Positions 18,254 to 25,395 of a stretch of DNA of 64,000 bases are shown here, one piece after another. The notes under the pieces were generated by a model, which did not search any database, was not told where the DNA came from, and saw nothing but the letters and a program-made list of their open reading frames with translations. The translations under genes were made by a program, and so were the position numbers. The stretch comes from Muricoccus pecuniae. Lineage in GTDB: Bacteria; Pseudomonadota; Alphaproteobacteria; Acetobacterales; Acetobacteraceae. Location of the stretch: NCBI RefSeq assembly GCF_014199205.1, contig NZ_JACIJD010000001.1, forward strand, positions 186,001 to 250,000, in the 5' to 3' direction. Each line of letters begins with the position of its first letter. The stretch's first letter is position 1.

Positions 18254-19433
18254 GTTCACGGAACCCGGCGAAGATCAGGGAGGCAATGCCATAGAAGACG
18301 CAGAGCACGGCGAAGACGCTGCCCACGGCGAAGGCCGCCTTGGGATACTGCGCGCTCTCCGCGATCTGTGGCTGGGTGATGCGGGCGAGGTAGAGCTGCT
18401 GGCGCGCCACGTCGACGCGCGCGGATTCGAGGCTGGCGACGGCGGAGGCGAGCTGCTTGTCCGCGAACTCCCGCTCCAGCATCAGCCGCTCGTAGCCGGC
18501 GAGCTGCTGCGGCGCGGCCTGGTTCCCGCCCGTCAGGCGCTGGCGCTCGTTGGCGATGCCGGCCTCCAGCGCGGCGATCCGGTTGCGGAGGACGCCGATC
18601 TGAGGGTTGTCCGGCCGCATGTAGCCGGACTTCTCGCGCAGCTCGGCGCGCGCCTGGGTCAGGGCGCCCTCCATGGTGCTGACATTCCCCACATTCGCCG
18701 CGATCTCGCGAGAGGGGTCGATGGCCTGCTCGCCCTGGCGGAAGGTCTTCAGCGCCTCGTGCGAGGCGACGACCCGGCGCTCGGCGATTTCCACCTCGTG
18801 CCGCGCCACCCCGAGCGTGTCGTTGCGCTGCCGCTCGCTCAGGCGGTTGACGAGGTTCTCGGCGATGCGGAGCAGGCCCTCGGTCAGCGCCTTGGAGTCC
18901 TCGGGCCGGAAGCTGCGGACCTGGAGGTTCACCGTGCTCGCCTCCGAATCGTACTCCGCCGTCACCATGCGCCGGTAGTAGCGGGTGAGCTGCTCGATCG
19001 TCGGCTCGCTCATCCAGAGCATGGCGGGAAGATCGGCCTCCGGCCGGCGCCAGATCGAGACGAGGTCGACCGACTGCCGCAGCTCGCGCACCGCGTCCTG
19101 GGAGTGGAGGAAGTCGCGGACCGCCATCGCCTCCTCCTGCACCGGCTTGAAGCCGGCGCTGCCGAGGGCCGAGCCCAGCAGGCTCATCGAGCTGCTGGCG
19201 GAGGATGAGCCGCGCACGAGGAAGCGCGCCTCGCTGGCGTACTGGCCGGCGGCGATGCCGTAGTAGTAGGTGGCCACCAGAGCGGTCGGCAGCGCCACGG
19301 CCAGCAGGAAGCCGCGCCACTTGCGCAGCCCCCTGGCGAGGCGCGACGGGCGGCGCGGCGCGGCGATGGACGCGCCGGCCGGGGCCGCCTCAAAGGCTTT
19401 GATAGACGGCAATACCTTCATCGAGGTCCTCAT
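18243..19433 (-). CDS. kpsE: Capsule export inner-membrane protein KpsE (PCP/Wzz-like)
   Basis: A 396-residue polysaccharide co-polymerase-type protein bridging the ABC exporter to KpsD. It has an N-terminal membrane segment (GFLLAVALPTALVATYYYGI, about residues 41-60) and a large periplasmic region with coiled-coil-forming stretches (about 170-345). A second membrane segment lies near the C-terminus (AAFAVGSVFAVLCVFYGIASLIF). The RFLVRGSSS segment after TM1 is typical of KpsE. Start at 19433 overlaps kpsT by 44 bp; ATG 19421 would overlap by 32 bp. The order kpsM-kpsT-kpsE-kpsD fits group 2 capsule loci. Confidence 0.92.
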   Translation of the reverse strand: MRTSMKVLPSIKAFEAAPAGASIAAPRRPSRLARGLRKWRGFLLAVALPTALVATYYYGIAAGQYASEARFLVRGSSSASSSMSLLGSALGSAGFKPVQEEAMAVRDFLHSQDAVRELRQSVDLVSIWRRPEADLPAMLWMSEPTIEQLTRYYRRMVTAEYDSEASTVNLQVRSFRPEDSKALTEGLLRIAENLVNRLSERQRNDTLGVARHEVEIAERRVVASHEALKTFRQGEQAIDPSREIAANVGNVSTMEGALTQARAELREKSGYMRPDNPQIGVLRNRIAALEAGIANERQRLTGGNQAAPQQLAGYERLMLEREFADKQLASAVASLESARVDVARQQLYLARITQPQIAESAQYPKAAFAVGSVFAVLCVFYGIASLIFAGFREHAA

Positions 19434-20040
19434 ACAGCTCGAGGAGGCCGTTCCGGAGCACGACGGCGGTGCGGCAGTACTGCCTGATGTGATCGGCGAA
19501 GTGCGAGACCATGAGGAGCGAGGCGTTTCCGAGCCGCTCCTCGAGCATGGTCTGGCACCTCTGGACGAAGCGCTGGTCGCCGGCGGAGATGATCTCGTCG
19601 ACGAGGTAGCAGTCGAACTTCACGGCGAAGGACAGGCCCATGAGGAGCCGGCCCATCATGCCCGCGGAGTAGGTGCGGACGGGTTCGTGGAAGTACTGGC
19701 CGATCTCGGAGAAGGACTGCACGAAGTCCAGCGTCTCGCGCACGTCCTGGCCGTAGATGCGCGCGATGAAGCGCGCGTTGTCCGCCCCGCTGAGGCTCGC
19801 CTGCAGGCCGAAGCCCGAGCCGAGCGGCCAGGAGACCGACATCTCCCGCCGCACGCGGCCCTGGGTGGGCGATTCCACGCCGGACATGACGCGCATGAGG
19901 GTGGACTTGCCCGCGCCGTTCCGCCCGAGGATGCCGACCGCGTCGCCGCGCTCGATCACCGCGTTGATGCCGCGCAGGATGTCCCGCCGCCCGCCGCGGA
20001 CGGGATAGGACTTCCAGACGTTCTCGAGGATGAGTGCCAT
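19390..20040 (-). CDS. kpsT: Capsule polysaccharide ABC exporter, ATP-binding protein
   Basis: A 216-residue ATPase energising export of the lipid-linked capsule chain across the inner membrane. Walker A is GRNGAGKST (residues 39-47). The signature helix reads YSAGMMGRLLMGLSFA, the variant typical of KpsT-type polysaccharide exporters. Walker B is FDCYLVDE and the switch His is in LLMVSHFADHI. Length is normal for KpsT (about 220). It starts 18 bp after the kpsM stop and its 3' end lies within kpsE. Confidence 0.96.
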   Translation of the reverse strand: MALILENVWKSYPVRGGRRDILRGINAVIERGDAVGILGRNGAGKSTLMRVMSGVESPTQGRVRREMSVSWPLGSGFGLQASLSGADNARFIARIYGQDVRETLDFVQSFSEIGQYFHEPVRTYSAGMMGRLLMGLSFAVKFDCYLVDEIISAGDQRFVQRCQTMLEERLGNASLLMVSHFADHIRQYCRTAVVLRNGLLELYEDLDEGIAVYQSL

Positions 20041-20058
20041 GGGAGGTGCGCGGCCGGC

Positions 20059-20886
20059 TCAGAAGATCTCGAGCTTGCGGCGCGCGGTGCGCAGCGCGAG
20101 CATGCCGAGGAGGTTCACGACCAGGATCCACTGGCCGACATAGAAGAGGTCGTAATAGGACGGGAACGCGTCGCCGAAGATCCCGTGCCGGATCGCCTCG
20201 TGGATGCTCACGAGCGGGTTCCACAGCAGCAGCTCGCGGATCCCCGGCGACATCCAGTGCAGCGCGAAGAAGGCGCCGGAGAGCGGCATCATCAGGTAGG
20301 TGATGGGATGGATCAGCCGCTCCGCGCTGTCCCAGCGGGAGCTGGCCGCGGCCACCAGCAGCGACGCGCCGTGGCAGAGCAGGAACAGGAGCGCGAGGGT
20401 GCCCGCGATCAGCCCGGGATTCGCCGGCAGGATCTCCGCGAACCAGGCGGCGACGGTCAGGATGATGGCGATCACCCCGACGACGGCCACCGCCTCCAGC
20501 AGGTTGCGCGCGATCATGACATCGGCCGGCGTGACCTGCCGGTGGAAGAGCAGGGTGAGGTTCGCGTGAATCGCGCTGCCGGCCCGGTTCACGATGGAAC
20601 GGAACATGAAGAAGGGCACGTAGCCCACGATGCTGAAGATGAAGGGGTCCGCCCCGCCCGGCAGGCGCTGGCCGTGCGCGAGGTGCATCACCCCGACCAT
20701 GGAGCCGAGGAAGAGGGGCTCGAAGAACAGCCAGAGGAAGCCGAGGTTGTGCCGGCCGAACCGCGTCTGCATCTCGCGCATGACGAGGGCGCCGATCACG
20801 CGGCCCTGCGTCGCCATGCCCTCGATGATCCAATGACCCTTCTCCCGCCGCTCTGGCGGGATCGGCACCGTGCCGGTCGCGCTCAC
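20059..20886 (-). CDS. kpsM: Capsule polysaccharide ABC exporter, permease
   Basis: A 275-residue ABC-2 type permease with six predicted membrane segments, forming the channel for capsule polysaccharide with KpsT. The cytoplasmic N-terminus contains ALVMREMQTRFGRHNLGFLW, the conserved amphipathic entry of KpsM proteins, and FFALHWMSPGIRELLLWNPLV lies before the last helices. The GTG at 20886 was chosen because it overlaps the upstream lipoprotein stop as GTGA. The longer frame beyond it lies inside that gene. Confidence 0.95.
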   Translation of the reverse strand: MSATGTVPIPPERREKGHWIIEGMATQGRVIGALVMREMQTRFGRHNLGFLWLFFEPLFLGSMVGVMHLAHGQRLPGGADPFIFSIVGYVPFFMFRSIVNRAGSAIHANLTLLFHRQVTPADVMIARNLLEAVAVVGVIAIILTVAAWFAEILPANPGLIAGTLALLFLLCHGASLLVAAASSRWDSAERLIHPITYLMMPLSGAFFALHWMSPGIRELLLWNPLVSIHEAIRHGIFGDAFPSYYDLFYVGQWILVVNLLGMLALRTARRKLEIF

Positions 20887-21377
20887 GGGCGATAGACCGC
20901 CCCGCCGCGCAGCAAGGCCCGTGCCGCGACCCATCCCTGCGAGGGGTCGTTGCAATAGGTCGCGCCCGGCGCGCCGCCGGCGATGCCGGAAGGCCCGAAC
21001 TGCAGCTCGCGGCACTCCCGCCCGGAGGCGGCGTTGTAGGCGCGCACCATGCGGGCGGAGACGACGCCCTGCGGCAGCTGCACGCTCTCCGCCTGGCCCT
21101 GCCGGGCACGCGCGGCGAAGGCAGCGAGGGGATCGGCGGCGCGGGCGGGCAGCACGACATCCGTTGCGGGCGGCGGCGACTGGGGGGCGGGGCCGATGCC
21201 GGCCGGGTTCCACCAGCTGCTCTCCGCCGTGCTCCGCGCGCAGCCGGCGAGCATCGGGCCGGCGAGCGCGAGGAGGAGCGCGAGGGGGCGGATCGCTGCC
21301 GCGACGCGGACCGTCGTCGGGCGTGTCGGGCACTTCCGCCGGGCACTGGCCGGGCCGGTAAGCATGGCTTCCATCAT
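20883..21377 (-). CDS. Uncharacterised lipoprotein translationally coupled to kpsM
   Basis: A 164-residue lipoprotein. A hydrophobic segment (LALLLALAGPML) ends in lipobox LAGC with Cys46. The 45-residue leader is long, so a later start is possible, but no in-frame one is obviously better. The mature part is Pro/Ala-rich, then has VVSARMVRAYNAASGRECREL and ATYCNDPSQGWVAA. The pair Cys122/Cys142 could form a disulfide. The RECREL pattern resembles small lipoproteins that often neighbour capsule exporters (a DVU3141-like family, from memory). It heads the export operon and shares a GTGA overlap with kpsM, suggesting a role in capsule assembly or surface attachment; no function is known. Confidence 0.75.
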   Translation of the reverse strand: MMEAMLTGPASARRKCPTRPTTVRVAAAIRPLALLLALAGPMLAGCARSTAESSWWNPAGIGPAPQSPPPATDVVLPARAADPLAAFAARARQGQAESVQLPQGVVSARMVRAYNAASGRECRELQFGPSGIAGGAPGATYCNDPSQGWVAARALLRGGAVYRP

Positions 21378-21421
21378 GCGATCACATTAACGTAAGCGCG
21401 CAAACGGAGCAAAAGGTCTCC
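21378..21421. promoter_or_regulatory. Divergent promoter region, capsule export operon / kpsC
   Basis: A 44-bp gap between the lipoprotein start (minus) and the kpsC start (plus). It is relatively A/T-rich for this genome and includes CACATTAACGTAAGCG. Promoters for both directions must lie here or extend into the genes. No confident -35/-10 pair was assigned. Confidence 0.4.
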
Positions 21422-23206
21422 ATGACCCCGACGCACGCGCAGGGCGACCTGTTGCATTCTTGCTGCCATCCCCGGTTGCTGTCGCGCTGGCCGCACCTTC
21501 CCGCCTTCTGGCCCGAGCGCGGGGGCGATGCCCCGACCCTTCCTCACTTCTCTCTCGCTCCCTTCGCGCCGCCCCGCTTCGGAGGCCGCGACGCCCCGCC
21601 CCTGGTCCTGACGGAGACGGAATCCCCCCTCCTGCCGGGCGAGGCGGAGGCGCTCCCCGCGCTGATCGCGCGCGCGCGGCTTGGCGGGCCGCCGGGCCTG
21701 CCCGATCCCGGCGCGGCGGCGCTCGGCTGGCCCCTCGGCGCGGCGCTGGTGCTGGACCCCTGCGATCCCGCGCGGCGCGGCAGGGCGGAGGGGGCGCTGG
21801 CCGCCGCGCGCGCCACCGGCCGGCCGGTGGTCCTCGCGCGCGATCCCTTCGCCGATCCCGCCGCCGCCCCCGTGCTCGACGATGCCGGCCTTCCAACCGC
21901 CGGGGCGCCGCTCTCCCCCTGGACGCTGCTCGACGCCGCGGCCTCGCTGCACGGGGCACGCCCCTTCATGGCCGCGCTGGCCGAGGCGGCGGGCGTCGCG
22001 CATGACAGGCCGGGGGGGCATCTCCTCCCGCTGCTCCGGCGCATTCGCGCGGCCGATCCCTTCCGCTCCCGGCCCTGGAGCCGCGCGGAGGGTTTCGCGC
22101 TGCTCGCGGATTGGGTTGCGGCGGAGCGCGCCAACCGCGGCGTCTCCGCCCTCATCGGCATCGCGCGCTGGAAGCGGCGGCAGGTTGCCGCGCTGCTCGC
22201 GCATGAGGGCGGCGTGCCGGCTTTCGAGCGCAGCGCCCTCCGCGCGGCGGCGCGGGCGCGGGCCGAGGGCGGGGCGGTGGTTGCCTGGGCCGCTTCCTGC
22301 CCGGAGGGATTGGCCGAGAAGCTGCGCGCGCAGGGTGTTCCGCTAAGGCTGCTGGAAGATGGCTTCGTGCGCTCGCGCGGGCTCGGCGCGCGCTTCCTCC
22401 CCGGCGCCTCCTACAGCCTCGACACGCGCGGCGCCTATTACGATCCCCGCCAGCCCTCGGACCTGGAGATGCTGCTGACGGAGGGCGGCTTCGGGCCGGA
22501 ACTCCTCGCGCGCGCGGCGGCGCTGCGGTCGGAGATCGTCCGGCGTGGCGTCTCGAAATACAATCTCGCCGGGGGCGGCGCGCTGCCGGAGATCCCGCGC
22601 GGGCGGCGCGTCGTGCTCGTGCCCGGGCAGGTGGAGGACGACGCCTCCGTCCGCCTGGGCGGCGGGGCGATCCGCTCCAATCTCGGGCTGCTGCGCGCCG
22701 TCAGGGAGGCGGAGCCCGATGCCTTCATCCTCTACAAGCCGCATCCCGACCTGGAGGCGGGCTTCCGCCGGGGCCGGCTGCGCGCCGAAGACGTTGCCGG
22801 CCTCGCGGACGCGGTGGTGGGCGGCGTGCCGCTGCCAGCGCTGCTGCCGCGGATCGACGCGCTGCACACCCTCACCTCCCTCTCGGGATTCGAGGCGCTG
22901 CTGCGCGGCGTGGCCGTGACCTGCTGGGGTCAGCCCTTCTATGCCGGATGGGGGCTGACGGCGGACCGCGCGCCCCTCCCGCCCGGGCGGCGCGACGTCC
23001 CGCGCAGGGTGGACGAGCTGGTCGCCGCCGCCCTCATCCTCTACCCCCGCTACATCGATCCCGTGACGCTGCTGCCCTGCCCGCCGGAGGTGATGATGGA
23101 GCGGCTGGAGGACTCCTCCGCCTGGCGGGTCTCGCCGCTCACCATCCATCGCGGAATAGAGGGCTTCCTGCGCGGCGCCCTCGCGCGGGTCGGCCGGCGC
23201 CGGTAG
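21422..23206 (+). CDS. kpsC: Capsule polysaccharide biosynthesis protein KpsC (Kdo transferase), single complete GT module
   Basis: A 594-residue KpsC homologue. In group 2 capsules KpsC extends the poly-Kdo linker on the lipid acceptor and has two glycosyltransferase modules. Here the C-terminal module is clear: GIARWKRRQVAALL (about residue 250), LEDGFVRSRGLGARFLPG with Glu at 312, YYDPRQPSDLEMLL, VPGQVEDDASVRLGG, YKPHPDLEAG, and FEALLRGVAVTCWGQPFYAGWGLT. The N-terminal 230 residues lack an EDGFxRS copy and look like a shrunken or decayed first module. Start ATG 21422. It converges with kpsS (12 bp between stops). Confidence 0.9.
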   Translation: MTPTHAQGDLLHSCCHPRLLSRWPHLPAFWPERGGDAPTLPHFSLAPFAPPRFGGRDAPPLVLTETESPLLPGEAEALPALIARARLGGPPGLPDPGAAALGWPLGAALVLDPCDPARRGRAEGALAAARATGRPVVLARDPFADPAAAPVLDDAGLPTAGAPLSPWTLLDAAASLHGARPFMAALAEAAGVAHDRPGGHLLPLLRRIRAADPFRSRPWSRAEGFALLADWVAAERANRGVSALIGIARWKRRQVAALLAHEGGVPAFERSALRAAARARAEGGAVVAWAASCPEGLAEKLRAQGVPLRLLEDGFVRSRGLGARFLPGASYSLDTRGAYYDPRQPSDLEMLLTEGGFGPELLARAAALRSEIVRRGVSKYNLAGGGALPEIPRGRRVVLVPGQVEDDASVRLGGGAIRSNLGLLRAVREAEPDAFILYKPHPDLEAGFRRGRLRAEDVAGLADAVVGGVPLPALLPRIDALHTLTSLSGFEALLRGVAVTCWGQPFYAGWGLTADRAPLPPGRRDVPRRVDELVAAALILYPRYIDPVTLLPCPPEVMMERLEDSSAWRVSPLTIHRGIEGFLRGALARVGRRR

Positions 23207-23218
23207 CGCCCGCCCGCC

Positions 23219-24469
23219 TCAGCCGCGGCCCGGCAACACCGGCCGGTTCACGAGGCGGTTGTGCAGGCGGTGGACGGCCGCCTCCACCGCCGCGTCCAGC
23301 CCGGGCTGCGCGTAGTAGACGCCACGGATCTGCAGGCACCAGGCGATGCCGCGCAGGAAGGCCTCGCGCAGCTCGGGATCGGGCGGGCGGCCCTCGGTCC
23401 AGAAGCGGTCGAGCGGGCCGTCATGGGTCAGGCCGGGGATCTTGTAGAGGGCCTCGCCCAGCGCGTGGGTGGGCAGCCGGTCCACGATGGCGCGCAGCCC
23501 GACCGTGCTGTTGATGGTGATGACGCCCTGCACGCTTTCGGTGATGTCGCCGAGGTTGCCGCCGCCGAGATAGTGGACGCGCTCCGCCACCCCGGCGCGC
23601 CCGGCGATCCGCGTCACGCGGCGGCGCCAGTTCTTCATCGCGGGGTCCAGCGGATGGACCTTGAACAGGAGTTGCGCGTCGGCCGGCGCATGGGCGGCGA
23701 AGGAGCGCGTCACCTCCTCAATCGCCGTGTCGAGGTCGGAATAGGCGGAATAGGCGCGGACGGAGAAGTCCGTCTCCATCTGCATCGCCATGAGGAAAAG
23801 CGGGCCGCGCCCCTTCAGCCGCGCGATGATGCCGTCCGCCCGGCGATTGGCCCGGCGCCGCGTGAGGATGCGCGAGAGCGTGCCGAGATAGACCTGGAGG
23901 GGATGGTAGATCTGGTGGCTCTCGTAGTGGCGGAAGAAGCCGGGAATGAGCGAGACGAAGTGGTAGGCCACGTCCCAGGCGGCCTGGTTGAGGAAGCTGT
24001 CGCGGTAGCGCGTCGCCAGGTCGGGCGGCGGCAGATCCTCGGCCAGGGCGAGGATGGCGGCGGGGTCGCGCGGGAAGAGGCTGTCGCGGCCGAGCCCGTT
24101 GAACTCGAAGGTGATCCAGTCCGGGCGGATGTAGCCGAAATCCGTCGCCACCACCGCGATGCCGCGCGCCCTGGCGGCCGCGATGGCCTCCCGGTGGTAG
24201 AGGCGCTGCTCGCCGAGCAGGACGATGTCGGTGATCCCGTGGCGGTCGAGGAAGGCTGCGATGTAAGCGGGCCAGTCGCCCGGGCGGCCGGTGAAGTCCA
24301 CCGCCCCCGGCCCGCGCCAGCTCAGCTTGTCGCCGAGGCAGAGGTTGATGCGGTGCACGCCGTGGCCGAGCTCGCGCAGCCGCGCGCCCATCCGAGTGAA
24401 GAAAGGGGTGATAGGGCCCTGCAGGAACAGGAATTCCCGTCGCGCGGTGCTCTCGGTTTCCTGTCGCAC
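23219..24469 (-). CDS. kpsS: Capsule polysaccharide biosynthesis protein KpsS (Kdo transferase)
   Basis: A 416-residue KpsS homologue, the enzyme that places the first Kdo on the lysophospholipid-type acceptor in known group 2 systems. Matching segments are FLFLQGPITPFFTRMGARLRE at the N-terminus, DFTGRPGDW, VATDFGYIRPDWITFEFNGL, LFLMAMQMETDFSVRAYS, KVHPLDPAMKNW and TINSTVGLRAI. It lies 98 bp downstream of the formyltransferase gene on the same strand, so it is probably the last gene of the PKS operon. That placement links lipid synthesis to the first sugar transfer. Confidence 0.93.
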   Translation of the reverse strand: MRQETESTARREFLFLQGPITPFFTRMGARLRELGHGVHRINLCLGDKLSWRGPGAVDFTGRPGDWPAYIAAFLDRHGITDIVLLGEQRLYHREAIAAARARGIAVVATDFGYIRPDWITFEFNGLGRDSLFPRDPAAILALAEDLPPPDLATRYRDSFLNQAAWDVAYHFVSLIPGFFRHYESHQIYHPLQVYLGTLSRILTRRRANRRADGIIARLKGRGPLFLMAMQMETDFSVRAYSAYSDLDTAIEEVTRSFAAHAPADAQLLFKVHPLDPAMKNWRRRVTRIAGRAGVAERVHYLGGGNLGDITESVQGVITINSTVGLRAIVDRLPTHALGEALYKIPGLTHDGPLDRFWTEGRPPDPELREAFLRGIAWCLQIRGVYYAQPGLDAAVEAAVHRLHNRLVNRPVLPGRG

Positions 24470-24567
24470 CCTCGTTCCTTATGCGCCACGGGGGGCCAGG
24501 ACAATCCTGTGCGGCAGCGGACCGGTGAATCCGCGGGCGGGCGTGCCCGGGGTGTGGCGTCGAGGGC

Positions 24568-25395
24568 TCAGAGCCGCGCGCGCAGCGCCGCCCGGAGATC
24601 GCCGAGGCCGACGAGGCGCAGCCCACGGCGCCGCGCCTCGTGCAGCGCGGCCCGGGAGGGAAAGGGGCAGTAGGGCAGCACCTCGACGACGCGCCCCTCC
24701 TCGACGGCGCCCGTGCCGAGGCGTGCCAGCACCTCGCGCGCCAGCGGCACGGCCGCACGGTGCAGCAGCCGCGCGGCGGCGGAGGCGGTGGTGCCCGGCG
24801 GGAGGGGAATGGCGCGCTGCGCGAGGATCGCCCCCGCATCGATCCGCGGCGCGAGGCGGTGGACCGTGACCCCATGCGACGGCACGCTCTCCATCCCCGC
24901 CCAGAAGGTCGGCACGGGGCCGCGATGGCGCGGCAGGAGGGAGGGGTGGATGTTGATCCCGCCCATCGGCGCGAGGGCGAGGGTCTCGGCCGAGAGGATC
25001 GCGTCGAAGTGGAAGGTGACGATGAGGTCCGGCCGCGCCGCGCGCAGGGCCGCGTGGAAGCCGGGCCCGTTCACGTCATCCACCTCCAGCACCGGCACCC
25101 CCCGCGCGCCGAGCGCCCGGGCGAGCGGCCCCGGCCCCCGGCGCAGCGCGGCGGCGAGGCGCGGCAGGGCCATGTTCACCGCGAGATAGAGGAGGAAGCG
25201 CGGCCCGGAGCGGCGCAGGTGGCGCCAGGCCTGGCCGACCGCGCCGCCCGCCGCGCGGCGGTAGGGGTTCGAGAGGCCGAGGAGGACGATCCTCTCCCGC
25301 TCGGCCGCGGCGAACTCCGCCACCGCCTCCGCGCTCGCGGCGCCGGGCAGGGTGAGCAGGGCGATGCGCGGCGGCCGGGGCGCCCCTTCCGTCAG
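24568..25395 (-). CDS. Formyltransferase-family protein in capsule-lipid operon, probable CTG start
   Basis: A 275-residue Formyl_trans_N protein. The catalytic Asn, His and Asp of 10-formyl-THF-dependent transferases are present: INIHPSLLPRHRGPVPTFW (Asn148, His150) and RIDAGAILAQ (Asp186). The conserved first strand RIALLTLPG lies upstream of the first GTG (25323). The only in-frame start that includes it is CTG at 25395, which overlaps the oxoamine synthase stop as CTGA. GGAGGG at 25402-25407 is six bases upstream. A formyl transfer to an amine is the family reaction. In this operon the amine made by the oxoamine synthase is a plausible acceptor; a nucleotide-sugar amine is the alternative. 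Confidence 0.82.
   Translation of the reverse strand: MTEGAPRPPRIALLTLPGAASAEAVAEFAAAERERIVLLGLSNPYRRAAGGAVGQAWRHLRRSGPRFLLYLAVNMALPRLAAALRRGPGPLARALGARGVPVLEVDDVNGPGFHAALRAARPDLIVTFHFDAILSAETLALAPMGGINIHPSLLPRHRGPVPTFWAGMESVPSHGVTVHRLAPRIDAGAILAQRAIPLPPGTTASAAARLLHRAAVPLAREVLARLGTGAVEEGRVVEVLPYCPFPSRAALHEARRRGLRLVGLGDLRAALRARL

Noticed and set aside
21366-21390. CRP-like half site (TGTGAT) near the kpsC/lipoprotein starts
   Set aside because: Only one half of the palindrome is present and it overlaps the lipoprotein start codon.
24568-25395. Frameshift or sequencing error at the oxoamine synthase/formyltransferase junction
   Set aside because: Both proteins end and begin sensibly with a CTGA overlap and a good ribosome site, so no error is needed.
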